Numbered from the stretch's first letter, positions 44,799 to 54,120 are shown. The stretch: DNA of 64,000 bases from Rhizobium sp. NZLR1 (GCF_017357385.1 NZ_CP071637.1:202831-266830), one strand, 5' to 3'. Translations and numbers: made by a program. The notes: a model not told the origin generated them from the sequence alone.

Positions 44799-45698
44799 CT
44801 AAAGAGCCAGCAAATCACCGGAAAAGACATCGCTCATGAAATCGATGAAGAAGCGAACCTTGGCCGGAAGATGTTTTCGGGTGGGATAAACGATGTAGAC
44901 GTTTCGCACGGGAGAAGGGAAATCCGGCATGACTTCCAATAATCTGCCGGTTCTGAGGTCCTCGGCCACGACAAAGTGGGGCTCCAGGACAAGCGCCTGA
45001 TGGCCCAAGGCTGCGGAGCGGGAGATCTCACCACTGGAGGCTCGGATCCGCGGATGAATTTCGAACTTGGCCGCCGCGCTATCGACGATAAATTCCCAGC
45101 TGTAGCTCTCCTGGCTCCGCGAGACCGCCGCCACCTCATATCGCTTCAGTTCTCGCGGATGCATTGGCGCGCCGTGACGGTCGATGAACTCCGGGGATGC
45201 GCAAAGCACCATTTTCATCATCGAGATCCGACGCCTGATCAGGTTTGCGGAGCGTGTCTCCCCGATCCGGAGCGCGGCATCGAAACCTTCTTCAATGAGA
45301 TCGACCGGTCGGTCGCTTAGATCGATGTCGAGACTCAAATTCGGAGCGCTCGTCAAAAACCGTGGCCAGACGTGAGCGAGGTAACGCAGTCCGAAAGTCG
45401 AGGGAATCGAAACCCGCAGTACCCCCGTCGCGGAAAGGGCATTCCCGATCAGATCCTGTTCCGCTTCCTGGATGATCGTCAGCGCCTCGGTGCAGCGTTC
45501 AAGAAACGCCTGTCCTTCGAGTGTCAGCGCGACGTGTCGTGTGGATCGTTGAAGCAGACGCGTTCCGAGGCGCGCTTCGAGGGCGGCGATAAGGCGGGAC
45601 ATAGCTGGGCGAGAAGCCTCCAGAGCTTCTGCCGCCTTCGTGAAGCTCCCCAAGGTGGCGACGCTATGAAAGGCCGTCATCTCGCTAAAGCGATCCAT
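44799..45698 (-). CDS. LysR-family transcriptional regulator (DhaR/CrgA-like group)
   Basis: 299 residues; HTH FHSVATLGSFTKAAEALEAS and RPAMSRLIAALEARLGTRLL; effector domain follows with DLSDRPVDLIEEGFDAALRI, typical of the group A LysR subset. AAGGAGCGG precedes ATG 45698. Divergent from the small exported protein at 45898, its likely target. Confidence 0.88.
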   Translation of the reverse strand: MDRFSEMTAFHSVATLGSFTKAAEALEASRPAMSRLIAALEARLGTRLLQRSTRHVALTLEGQAFLERCTEALTIIQEAEQDLIGNALSATGVLRVSIPSTFGLRYLAHVWPRFLTSAPNLSLDIDLSDRPVDLIEEGFDAALRIGETRSANLIRRRISMMKMVLCASPEFIDRHGAPMHPRELKRYEVAAVSRSQESYSWEFIVDSAAAKFEIHPRIRASSGEISRSAALGHQALVLEPHFVVAEDLRTGRLLEVMPDFPSPVRNVYIVYPTRKHLPAKVRFFIDFMSDVFSGDLLAL

Positions 45699-45897
45699 TG
45701 TTCCGCTCCTTGTAACAAATACGTTCGATCTGTGGATCTAACGCCCCCTAGTGAAACAAATTAGACTTCTTGTGAAGAACGAAGGCACTCCCGGGCTGGT
45801 CGGGTTGAAGTACCGAAGCCGTGGCGATCGTACAGACGCACGATCGGATTGGGTCGCTCTTGGTGAATTCACTGCCAACCTTAATAAGGATAAATAC

Positions 45898-46254
45898 ATG
45901 AAAAATATGATGAGAACGGTTCTGATCGCTGCGGCAATGCTTGCCGGCGTATCCGCTGCCCGCGCCGAAGTCGTCGAGGTCGTGACCTTCAATTTGAAGC
46001 CCGGTGTAACCGAAAAGGAATTCGCGCCTTTGGATAAGGCGGTCGGCAAGGATCATGTTTCCAGGCAGCCGGGCTTTATCTCGCGTGAATCGGCGTCAGG
46101 ACAAAACGGCAGTTGGCTGGTCGTCGTCCATTGGAAATCTGTCAGTGACGCCAATGCATCCATGAACAGTTTCACCTCGGCTCCAGCCGCACAGCCCTTC
46201 ATGGATAAGCTTCAGGCAGACACCATGAAAATGGTACGTTACGACAAACAGTGA
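45898..46254 (+). CDS. Exported ABM/dimeric alpha-beta-barrel protein
   Basis: 118 residues: a Sec signal (MMRTVLIAAAMLAGVSAARA) then a ferredoxin-like alpha/beta barrel (EVVEVVTFNLKPGVTEKEF, PGFISRESASG, WLVVVHWKSVSDANAS) of the antibiotic-biosynthesis-monooxygenase type. The start is ATG 45898 after AAGGAT; the longer open frame upstream lacks a site. Function unknown; divergent from a LysR gene. Confidence 0.8.
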   Translation: MKNMMRTVLIAAAMLAGVSAARAEVVEVVTFNLKPGVTEKEFAPLDKAVGKDHVSRQPGFISRESASGQNGSWLVVVHWKSVSDANASMNSFTSAPAAQPFMDKLQADTMKMVRYDKQ

Positions 46255-46569
46255 GGACTGATCAAATGGAGTTGCCCAGTCGCAAGACTGGGCAAAACAA
46301 GCCGTTAACGCGAAGCCTATGTTCATCGGCCAGCCACTTAAGCTATGCAGCCACCTCGACTAACATCGCACAGCTTTGGCATGCATGGTCGGATCCGAAT
46401 CTCGTTCTCGGACGCCTGGCATGTCAATCTGCAAATTCCGAGGCAATCCGCCCCTCATTCCGGATGAGGCCGCTCCCTTTGGTAGGCAACTGGTTTGTTC
46501 CGCAGGCGGTGAAGTTCCTTCCCGCGACGGTGACGAGGAAGGAACGGTGTGCCAGTGGAGAGACTGGAG
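46255..46569. other. Gap without a supported gene
   Basis: Short overlapping open frames occur on both strands, but none shows a domain, signal or site I can defend. It may be the outer part of the decayed IS21 element that follows. Confidence 0.35.
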
Positions 46570-46680
46570 ATGCGGCGTGTCCACGAGATATTGAGATATC
46601 GCTTTGGGCACGGACTTAGCTACCACGCATCTCTATCACCGATAGGACCTGTCGCAATATTCCACCTAGAACGCGTGAGG
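46570..46680 (+). pseudogene. IS21-family istA remnant (N-terminal fragment)
   Basis: ATG 46570 opens MRRVHEILRYRFGHGLSYHA, the conserved N-terminal HTH start of IstA transposases, preceded by GGAGAGACTGGAG. Similarity fades after about 30 codons and no catalytic domain or istB follows. The next 350 bases to 47031 show no gene; they may hold the rcgA promoter. Confidence 0.5.
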
Positions 46681-47031
46681 GATCCTAACAATTATCGTTG
46701 AAGAGAATCGTCAGCGTCGTTGTTGGAGGTCTTGTGCACATAAAAGTTCCATAAAAAGCATTATGCGATTTTCGCTATCTAGGATTGTCGCATTAATGGT
46801 GGCCTTCTCCGCACTGATGCGAGTGAATGGAGCGCGCCGCCGTTTTTCCGAAACTACCAAACCATTGCAAATACGAAAAAACATTCGGCCTTTCCCTTTG
46901 AACGAAGGCTTTAATTCTTTACCAATCCGAAGCAGATAGATATACTTCAGGTAGATTGCCTGCGCCCAGGTCGCAGCGGGATGCGACCTCTCGGGTCAAT
47001 AAAGCGAAACTAAATTTGAGCATTTGAGCCA

Positions 47032-48645
47032 TTGGAAAAGAACGGGAAGATTTTTGTCCCCCCTCCGAAGGACGGGCGCGATTTTAAAGAACTGTTCAAG
47101 CAGTTAGCCGCCGTTGGAGCGGGCCGGCCTCTGGGTCGTGACGGGTTTCCGCAAGGCCCATGGACGCCGGATTTGTTAGCTGAGGCGATATCACAGATTG
47201 ACTCCAACCGGCTTGGCGTTGATTTGCGAACAGTACAGCTCTGGTTTCAAGAAAATGATAAGGGGATTAGTCCTTCCAACATTCGCTGGCTGGCACGAAT
47301 CTTCGGTTGCGACGATCCGGAAGCGACGAGCGAATGGCTCATGGAGCTCATCGCAGCGCAATCGCGGCTAATCTCCAAAAGGCGAGATTCAAAGAAAGCG
47401 GTAAGAAGCACGGTATCGATCGTTTCAGAGGCGCCGCCATCTGTGACAGCTGATGATGAAACCCGGCCTGCAGCCGGTATCGCACAAGACAGTGAAGTAA
47501 CCCGAAAAAGGCAACGCTTCAGCTTAGCGGAAAGATCGGAAGCGCTTTTTAGTCATGGATCCCCCTTGAACCTTCCGGCATCGATATTCGCCGGTGCTTC
47601 CGCCCTTGGGTTTTTGTCGTACATCGTCGGGATCGCCAGCATCACCTATGGGCGGCCGGACGGCGTCGTTAAGGAAGTCGGTTTTCTGTGGGCGCCAAAC
47701 TGGACCCTACTCTTCATGGTACTCCTGCCGCTATTTTTCGCAGTCGTGATTGAGCTGCTGGCCTTTTGGAAACAGGACGCACGCTTACGCCTGGTAGTAC
47801 ATGCCAATAGCTCAGAAAGCACCAAAGCGTGGGCGAGCAATGTTCGCGCTTATTCATATTCGTATTGGGCAGTTTTCCTGATCTGCATCCTGGTCGCTGG
47901 CGTTCTTCAATGGATCGGCGTGTGTCTCGTCCCCCTGCTGGAGGGTAGTGGCGATTACGCGATCAGCTGGGGCACGATAGCGATTGTGCAACCTGATCTC
48001 ATATCGGTGCCATTGGAGATCGTGTTCACCGCGCTTTCCTATCTTTACATGAGCATTTGCTTTTATCTCTTTTTCGCGGGCCTGATTTTGCTTCATACGA
48101 TTGTCCATGATCTTTGGAAAATCGAAGGAGACGTAAAGGCGCAGCCAGACGTAGCGCATCGGCGCGAACGAGCAGAAATTCGCCTTAGGATCATGCGGGG
48201 AATTTTCCGCTGCACCGTCCTTGGTGTTCTCGTCGCCGTGTCCATGAAGATCCAAAGTGCATACTTGAGTTCGAATGGAGAAGACGTCGTGACCTGGCTG
48301 ATCCACGATATGTCCTCGGTCCTCGACGGCCACCCCGATGGTAGCGAAAGCTTGGGCTATCGAATGCCGACACATTACAGTAGCCTGCTTGTCGCCATTT
48401 CGGCCTGTGTCGTTTTCGTATACGGTTTTCTTCGTTTGCCTCTCGAAAAGAGGTTCCGTGTGATTTTGTGGAAGATGGCAGCGGTCGTAGGCCTGCTCTT
48501 TGCCAGCTATCTGTTGATCGATGCCTTTGACGGCTTTTCGATCTTCCTCGGCGTTAGTGTTCTACTCGCCGTATACAGCCTCTTTGATCCAGAGTTCGGG
48601 CAACGGCGAAATGCTGAATTGGAAGGCAATCAGAGTGTATCATAA
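47032..48645 (+). CDS. rcgA: RcgA-like membrane protein with N-terminal HTH-like domain
   Basis: 537 residues. Residues about 44-105 resemble a helix-turn-helix (DLRTVQLWFQENDKGISPSN, then IRWLARIFGCDDPEATSEWL). A charged linker follows, then about eight TM segments from residue 182 to 525. Combined with the overlapping hydrolase gene, it matches what I recall as the RcgA putative-transporter family encoded near rhizobial plasmid transfer genes. The only start available is TTG 47032, with no clear ribosome-binding site; an in-frame stop lies at 47017. It may relay a membrane signal to transfer control; unproven. Confidence 0.65.
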   Translation: MEKNGKIFVPPPKDGRDFKELFKQLAAVGAGRPLGRDGFPQGPWTPDLLAEAISQIDSNRLGVDLRTVQLWFQENDKGISPSNIRWLARIFGCDDPEATSEWLMELIAAQSRLISKRRDSKKAVRSTVSIVSEAPPSVTADDETRPAAGIAQDSEVTRKRQRFSLAERSEALFSHGSPLNLPASIFAGASALGFLSYIVGIASITYGRPDGVVKEVGFLWAPNWTLLFMVLLPLFFAVVIELLAFWKQDARLRLVVHANSSESTKAWASNVRAYSYSYWAVFLICILVAGVLQWIGVCLVPLLEGSGDYAISWGTIAIVQPDLISVPLEIVFTALSYLYMSICFYLFFAGLILLHTIVHDLWKIEGDVKAQPDVAHRRERAEIRLRIMRGIFRCTVLGVLVAVSMKIQSAYLSSNGEDVVTWLIHDMSSVLDGHPDGSESLGYRMPTHYSSLLVAISACVVFVYGFLRLPLEKRFRVILWKMAAVVGLLFASYLLIDAFDGFSIFLGVSVLLAVYSLFDPEFGQRRNAELEGNQSVS

Positions 48646-49642
48646 ATGGCTTGATCATTGGGACGAGCAGCGAGCGCGGCGTGGTGAGGAAGCGAAGAAA
48701 ACGACAGCTTTCGTTCTCGACAGCTGCCTCGCTTTCCCGGGAGAGAAGACGGTAGGAACTATCGAGGAGTTTTGTGCCCTTGCCGACCAAGCTCTGGCTG
48801 ATTCAAGCTTTTATGACGAACCGAGCGAGAGCGATGACGGCTTTGAGATACAAAATGGGTGGTTGAAATTTCCTTCGGACATTCCAACGGACGTCGAAGA
48901 GAATAACTTTGTTTGGGCAAAAGTAACCGAAAGCGGCTCGCGCAATCAGGCATTGGTGATCTTCCATCACTGGAATGCCAGCCGCCGAAATCATCAGATC
49001 GCCAAGTTCTTTTCGCGGCGTGGGATTACGACCGTCGAGATTGCTATGCCCTATCACTTCGAGCGAAGCCGTCCTGGCTCGCTCTATGCCGAGGACATGC
49101 TCAGCGCGAATCTCGGCCGAACGATCCAGTCTGTAAGGCAGGCCGTTTGGGACGGGCGAAAACTCGTCCGCTGGCTGAAAAGCGAAGGCTATCGAGAGGT
49201 CTCGGTTCTCGGCATGAGCCTTGGCTCCTGGGTTGCGGGATTGATCGCCGCACATGAACCGGCCGTAAGAAAGGCGTCCTTGTTTTTGACGGCGGGTAGC
49301 CTCGCTGACATGGTTTGGACAGGCCGTGCGACCCGGGCGATACGTGATGGCCTGGAGCGTGCGATCGAGATCACCGATCTTCGTAGGGCGTGGGGGCCGC
49401 TGGATTTGGAGAACTACGCGCATAAACTGGCGCGACCCGATCTTGCGCTTCACGCGGTGATCGCGACCAGAGACAAGGTGGTGTTACCCGAGCTATCGAA
49501 ACACTTCATCGAAAAACTACACGAAGTCGGGGCGAGGCCAAACGTCCTGGAGCTAAACTGCGGCCATTATTCCCTCGCGATGCCCCCGTACATTTTGCTC
49601 GCAGGTTGGAGCCTGAAGCGTTTTCTGTCGCGACGAGGCTAA
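48611..49642 (+). CDS. rcgR: RcgR-like alpha/beta hydrolase (putative quorum lactone hydrolase)
   Basis: 343 residues with an alpha/beta-hydrolase core: VIFHHWNASRRNHQ for the oxyanion region, nucleophile elbow GMSLGSW, acid in VIATRDKVV and the terminal His in ELNCGHYS. The start, ATG 48611, lies inside the end of the rcgA-like gene (35-bp overlap), so the two are co-expressed. The family name as I remember it suggests lactone hydrolysis in quorum control of conjugation; no activity can be read from sequence. Confidence 0.65.
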   Translation: MLNWKAIRVYHKWLDHWDEQRARRGEEAKKTTAFVLDSCLAFPGEKTVGTIEEFCALADQALADSSFYDEPSESDDGFEIQNGWLKFPSDIPTDVEENNFVWAKVTESGSRNQALVIFHHWNASRRNHQIAKFFSRRGITTVEIAMPYHFERSRPGSLYAEDMLSANLGRTIQSVRQAVWDGRKLVRWLKSEGYREVSVLGMSLGSWVAGLIAAHEPAVRKASLFLTAGSLADMVWTGRATRAIRDGLERAIEITDLRRAWGPLDLENYAHKLARPDLALHAVIATRDKVVLPELSKHFIEKLHEVGARPNVLELNCGHYSLAMPPYILLAGWSLKRFLSRRG

Positions 49643-49943
49643 AGTACGAGGACCGCCAGGAATCCCCTAATGGCCGACAAGCAGAGCGGGCCTCTCGCTC
49701 TCCTCGCTCACGCGTCCATAAAAAAACTCTTTGTTCTAAATCAATACTTTGCGCCATGCGTTTCGTTTGGTTTCGCTAGGATTCGCATTCCCTCACGCAA
49801 TCTGCGGTAAGCACCGTAGTTACCAAATGTCAATTTTCAGCAAGGCGCCGCTCCATGGAAAGTAGAGCTTAGCGCTTATTCTGAACGGACACACATCGCA
49901 ATCGACAGCGCAAGGGGAAGCTATTTCAGCTTTGAGAGCAGCT
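49643..49943. other. Gap of about 300 bp without a gene
   Basis: No convincing frame. An AT-rich part around 49709-49760 (with AAAAAAACTC) may carry the promoter of the gene at 49944. No oriT-like nick motif was recognised. Confidence 0.4.
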
Positions 49944-50528
49944 ATGGATTCTGACGTATTCGACGTGCATTGCATCCGAAGGCAAGTGGGTTCAACCGGC
50001 TTGGTCATTTTCGAGCGTGACGACATCCTCCTGAGGCACAAGCCACAGTTCGAAAACCAGACACTCGGCGATATCGATGCTGATTTCGTGGCAATGCTTC
50101 AGGACATGCGTGACCTCGATGTTCGTTTTGGATTTATTTCCAATCATTCAGCTCCCCCATCCGACACGCGTGTCCATATCGATAGCGCGACGCTGACACG
50201 GCTGCTAGACGATCTTCTGAAGGTATCGCGCGCCCTGCCCGACTTCTGGATAGACGCAGCCTGTACATCGGACCTAGGACAGCGCCAGCGTTCGCACAGC
50301 AGATCTGAATTCGATCTGATAACGAAACTGACGGGATGGTACGAAGCCGATCTCAACAGGACGGTCTTGGTGCGGAAAGCAGAGGCACCCCGAGTCAGCT
50401 CAGACACGCCGGGTCTCAAGGAAATTTTTTATCCAGGATTAAGCGCTCGCGCGCCCTCCAATACCAGCCGGCGGGCGACAGTCGGTTGGCTTAAGACGAT
50501 GATCAAACATGCCTTAGATTTAGAGTAA
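49944..50528 (+). CDS. Degenerate HAD-like protein of the conjugation region
   Basis: 194 residues. The N-terminal half resembles HAD phosphatases of the histidinol-phosphatase type: GLVIFERDDILLRHKP in place of the FLDRDGTL nucleophile loop, and VRFGFISNHS in place of motif II (FISNQ). The nucleophile Asp pattern is altered (ERDD). The second half is unrecognised. The start is ATG 49944 with GAGAG upstream. It ends 60 bp before the relaxase gene stop, convergent to it. Confidence 0.55.
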   Translation: MDSDVFDVHCIRRQVGSTGLVIFERDDILLRHKPQFENQTLGDIDADFVAMLQDMRDLDVRFGFISNHSAPPSDTRVHIDSATLTRLLDDLLKVSRALPDFWIDAACTSDLGQRQRSHSRSEFDLITKLTGWYEADLNRTVLVRKAEAPRVSSDTPGLKEIFYPGLSARAPSNTSRRATVGWLKTMIKHALDLE

Positions 50529-50587
50529 GGTAGTCGAGATGAAGTTTGGTGAAGCCTTTCTCGTTGATGCCGTTTCGCTTTTTTCGG

Positions 50588-52552
50588 TTACCGACCGCGG
50601 TCCCGATCCTTTTCCTGCGGCGGGCGCAGCTTGATCGATTTCGGTATCTCGCGATCGCGCTGTTGGTTTCTCTGGCGGTCTGGCCGAACTTTTTCAGGGA
50701 TATCACGCTCGGCATTCGAACGGGCTATGCGCGACTGATCAACAGCACGGTTGCTCGAACTCTTGTTGACGACGCCCTGCTCCGCAACATGGTCGCGCCC
50801 GGTCGCCGACTTCGTCTCCAGGCTATCCGACGTGCGCTTATCCTTGCCAATCTCCGCCCGATCCCGATTTTTCGCGACGCGGGAATCGAGCTGCAGCCCA
50901 ACCACCTTGCCGATGATCTTTGTCGCTTGCTCGAATATTAACCGATCAGACGGGTTGGCGATCTTGGCAGCAACGCTCAAAGCGGTGTTCGCGAGTGTTT
51001 CCTTCGCCGCCCTCGCCTGCGCGGCACTAATGGGGGTGGATCGTAGCATGTGCTCTTCGCCTTTCTCTCGTATGGGATCGCGGCCTTCTCGAACCGCTGT
51101 TTCGAGCCGTTGGTATTCGCGACGAAGCCCCACGGACAGATCGTGACTAAGATCGCGTGCGGTGCTGGGGGCCGATCGATCTTTCGCAATTTTCTCCAGC
51201 ATCTCGATGACATGTCCGACGGACCGATGACTCTGTTCGAGCCGGATCCGAGCATCCTGGCGCTTTGGTGCGGTCGGAGTGTCACGCACCCTTGCCATGA
51301 CCTTATCAACGACGTTGCCCGGAGCTGTTGCGCCCATCCGCCGGAACATCTCCCATTCCCATCGTTTCACCGGTGGTGGACCGGCGCGCTCGATGCGCTT
51401 CTGACGATCGATCGGGATACCGCGCTCTCGCGCCTTTTCGGCAAAGCGGACACGCCATTCAGTGAAGTCGCGGATGTTGGGGTTGAGCGCCCTTCCGTTG
51501 GCATTGCGTAGTGCGACGATCACATGCAAGTGTGGGTGCTTTTCAAGATCGTGACGATTGTGGACAGCATAGGCATAACGATGCCCCGCGAATTGCTCTC
51601 GCAGGAAATCGCGGCCAGCGAGGATGAACCGGTCGCGATCCACATTGGCTGGTCCTGAGAGCAAAAGGTGCATGAAATCCCGCGGTTGACGGGTTTGCAT
51701 GAGAATCCCAACCGTCCTGCCTTCCGCGGTCAGTTCCTTGTGATCCCTGGTCGTGACTTCGCGCCGCACCTCGCCGAGTTCATAACGGCCACTCCTGCCA
51801 GGCCGCTCCTCGATGCGTGCCTTTGTAGAAAGCGTGACCTCCGCTCCTGCCCGTTGCATCGCATGCAGGGTTGCCGTCAGGCCTTTGGGTCCAGAGGAAA
51901 ACTCCGCCGGATAGCGCGAGGTCGGAGTGATCCCAGCGTCCCGCAGAGCCCTGTCTAGTCGATCGTCGATCGCACGCACATCCTCTATCTCCGCAGGAAT
52001 CCGGTTGGCGCTGCTGCGATCCGACCTCTCCTTCTTCTCGTGAGCGATGACCAGGGCAAACTGCAGACGGATCCCACCCTTCACCCCCTTGCTGACGCTG
52101 AAGGCGTAGGTTCGATCTATGTCGCCGGACCGACGGAAACCATCTTCCGCGAGAGAAGCAAGACCACGAGCGATATCGTCGCGGTTGGCATTCTCCAGTT
52201 CGTAGGTCAGGCGAAGAATATCCTGACTGCCTTTCCGGTTGCCGAACTCCCGCTCCCAGGAGCGCACAGCGTCTCGCAGATTCGTAACCTCGCGGCCATC
52301 CTGGTCGTGCGCTTTCTCTTCCTTGCTCTGATAGGCGAGCACGTTGCGCGCCGAAGCCGCGCCCGCCCCATAAGACAGGACTTTGACGACAACCGCATTG
52401 TTGCCGGAAGCACGACTGAAAACCGAGGCAGCGCCGGTATGATTGCCGGCGCGCGGAACCGCCTTGGCCGACGACGGTCGCTTTGCGGCGCCGCCTCCAC
52501 CGCCGCCTCGTCGCCGGAGTTCGTCTTCTATAAGCTCGAAGTAGCTCGGCAT
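50588..52552 (-). CDS. Conjugative relaxase (three-His motif, rhizobial type)
   Basis: About 654 residues. The relaxase metal site is HNRHDLEKHPHLHVIVAL; the likely motif I with the nicking Tyr is VVVKVLSYGAGAASARNVLA, about 270 residues earlier, an unusually long spacing. A Gly-rich run follows the N-terminus and the C-terminal third is highly charged. The start is taken at ATG 52552 (GAGGG upstream); ATG 52606 is an alternative that overlaps the previous gene. It would nick oriT and pilot the strand into the T4SS. Last gene of the mobilisation operon; similar relaxases mark a separate class of self-transmissible rhizobial plasmids. Confidence 0.82.
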   Translation of the reverse strand: MPSYFELIEDELRRRGGGGGGAAKRPSSAKAVPRAGNHTGAASVFSRASGNNAVVVKVLSYGAGAASARNVLAYQSKEEKAHDQDGREVTNLRDAVRSWEREFGNRKGSQDILRLTYELENANRDDIARGLASLAEDGFRRSGDIDRTYAFSVSKGVKGGIRLQFALVIAHEKKERSDRSSANRIPAEIEDVRAIDDRLDRALRDAGITPTSRYPAEFSSGPKGLTATLHAMQRAGAEVTLSTKARIEERPGRSGRYELGEVRREVTTRDHKELTAEGRTVGILMQTRQPRDFMHLLLSGPANVDRDRFILAGRDFLREQFAGHRYAYAVHNRHDLEKHPHLHVIVALRNANGRALNPNIRDFTEWRVRFAEKARERGIPIDRQKRIERAGPPPVKRWEWEMFRRMGATAPGNVVDKVMARVRDTPTAPKRQDARIRLEQSHRSVGHVIEMLEKIAKDRSAPSTARDLSHDLSVGLRREYQRLETAVREGRDPIREKGEEHMLRSTPISAAQARAAKETLANTALSVAAKIANPSDRLIFEQATKIIGKVVGLQLDSRVAKNRDRAEIGKDKRTSDSLETKSATGRDHVAEQGVVNKSSSNRAVDQSRIARSNAERDIPEKVRPDRQRNQQRDREIPKSIKLRPPQEKDRDRGR

Positions 52553-52568
52553 TCGGCGGCCCTCAGAC

Positions 52569-52961
52569 CTAGATGCGAAGCGACTTTTGGACATGTCGGT
52601 CATCATGGTTCCTGATCAAATCTGCGATAAAGGTAGAGGGCCGGACGTAGGCTGCGTCTCTGATAGCATCGAGCGCACCCATGACGTTCTCGAGCTGCTG
52701 CGCTATCGCTTTTGCGCTTGCAGCACGAACGTCTCCTTCGGAAAGTAACGCCTCGTTTCGAAAAGCAAGTTCTCGCAGGAACTGGTGGATGTTTGCCAAC
52801 TGACGGTCATGTTCCTCGAGCATCGCAGGGATGTGCATCACCTCTCTGGTGACGATGAGCTTGGCGACGATGTTCACAGAGACATCGAGCCTGCGAGACA
52901 CGGCCTCGAGATTGCTCAGAATGTGAACGGGGAGGCGGAACATCACGGCGGGCTCACGCAT
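52569..52961 (-). CDS. MobC-like relaxosome accessory protein
   Basis: 130 residues; the N-terminus VMFRLPVHILSNLEAVSRRL could form a ribbon-helix-helix DNA-binding unit, followed by helical segments. It lies immediately upstream of the relaxase, the place where mobilisation accessory proteins are encoded. Assignment is by position, size and fold pattern. Confidence 0.6.
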   Translation of the reverse strand: MREPAVMFRLPVHILSNLEAVSRRLDVSVNIVAKLIVTREVMHIPAMLEEHDRQLANIHQFLRELAFRNEALLSEGDVRAASAKAIAQQLENVMGALDAIRDAAYVRPSTFIADLIRNHDDRHVQKSLRI

Positions 52962-52965
52962 CTGA

Positions 52966-53352
52966 TTACAGCCCCCTCGCCTTCAGCGCCTCTAAAATCA
53001 GCCGGTGTGTCGCAGAAGAGAGCTGTTCATGCCGCTCCAGCGACACGCGAAATATCTTGGTCAGCACGTCGTCGTCGAGATAGAGAGATATACGCTTGCG
53101 CTTTGTTTCAGCGTCCGTGGCGATCGCTTGCGGTGGCAGTGGACCGGAATTTCGGGTCTTGGCTGGTTGCCGCCGCGCCTGAGGCTCGCGGCTCTCGGCT
53201 TCTGCTTCCAGAGCCTCATCTGGCATTAGCGTCTCAAGGTCGATATCCGTCGGCATGTAAGACGTGGCACTCTCGTCCACCTCCTTCGCTTGGTCCTCTC
53301 TGGACCGTGCAAGGGCAAGAATATTGCCGGCGGGCGTCCGTTCCCTCGACAT
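52966..53352 (-). CDS. Ribbon-helix-helix protein, VirC2-like position
   Basis: 128 residues. An acidic, Ala/Glu-rich first half precedes a C-terminal RHH block (KRKRISLYLDDDVLTKIFRV). The gene starts four bases after the ATPase stop and ends just before the MobC-like gene. In Ti plasmids VirC1 (ATPase) and VirC2 (RHH) boost relaxosome assembly at the border; the order ATPase-RHH here is the same. Confidence 0.7.
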   Translation of the reverse strand: MSRERTPAGNILALARSREDQAKEVDESATSYMPTDIDLETLMPDEALEAEAESREPQARRQPAKTRNSGPLPPQAIATDAETKRKRISLYLDDDVLTKIFRVSLERHEQLSSATHRLILEALKARGL

Positions 53353-53355
53353 ACG

Positions 53356-54120
53356 TTAGGCCGCTTCCGCCTGCAGCAGGCCGATGAATTCGTTGTTGAT
53401 CTTCTTCACGAGATCAATCGCATCGAGCACGCTCTCGGATGCCCGCCGCTTTGCCGATGGGGTGAGCGAGGAATTGTTCTCGATACTTGCCAGTTTGGAA
53501 TAGAGCGAGCCGAAACCGGCTCCCACATCGCTGAAATGATTGCTCTTCCGGATCACCGTTTCCACCATCGGAATGCGGCCGCTGGTCAGGATCGCATGAA
53601 CCTCGGGCAGTGACCTGTTGTGCTTGAGCGCGATCATGTCGACGTAATTCCAAATGGCCGCATAGGGGATCGGCCCCGCCGCACGCTTCTTGGATATTTC
53701 CTTCAGGATTGTTGCCACCTTGATCGCTGATGTGGCCGCAGTTGGCTCCGGGATGATCGGAATGAGGACCGCATCGCACTCGTGGTAAACCTCGATAGCC
53801 CGTTGATGCACATAGCCGCCGACGTCATAGATGCGGATATCCGCTTCAGGTGCGTCGGCCAGGCGGTCGCGAAACCTATCGCCAGGTGCGACGCGCAGAT
53901 GCAACAACGTGCCGTCTGTCGGGAGCAGCCCGCGCTTCATCGAAACATTGTACCAGCGCGTCGAGGACTCCTGCTCGTCACAATCAATCAGGAGCGTTCG
54001 ATGTCCCTGCTGCGCGAACTCGGCTGCGAGATTGACGTTCAGGGTTGATTTGCCGGCACCGCCCTTAAACGTCGAGATCGCGAGGGAAAGGGGTTTAACT
54101 GCCATAGGCTTTTTCACCAT
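53356..54120 (-). CDS. ParA/VirC1-like ATPase
   Basis: 254 residues with a deviant Walker A STFKGGAGKSTLNVNLA, Walker A' (LLIDCDEQESSTRW) and the Asp of RIYDVGGYV. This is the MinD/ParA family; in this setting VirC1-like relaxosome recruitment fits better than plasmid partition because no ParB gene follows. ATG 54120 is used; ATG 54105 is also possible. Confidence 0.82.
   Translation of the reverse strand: MVKKPMAVKPLSLAISTFKGGAGKSTLNVNLAAEFAQQGHRTLLIDCDEQESSTRWYNVSMKRGLLPTDGTLLHLRVAPGDRFRDRLADAPEADIRIYDVGGYVHQRAIEVYHECDAVLIPIIPEPTAATSAIKVATILKEISKKRAAGPIPYAAIWNYVDMIALKHNRSLPEVHAILTSGRIPMVETVIRKSNHFSDVGAGFGSLYSKLASIENNSSLTPSAKRRASESVLDAIDLVKKINNEFIGLLQAEAA

Noticed and set aside
53356..54120. 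Plasmid partition ParA
   Set aside because: No ParB gene or centromere-like repeats nearby; the RHH and relaxase context fits a VirC1-like role better.
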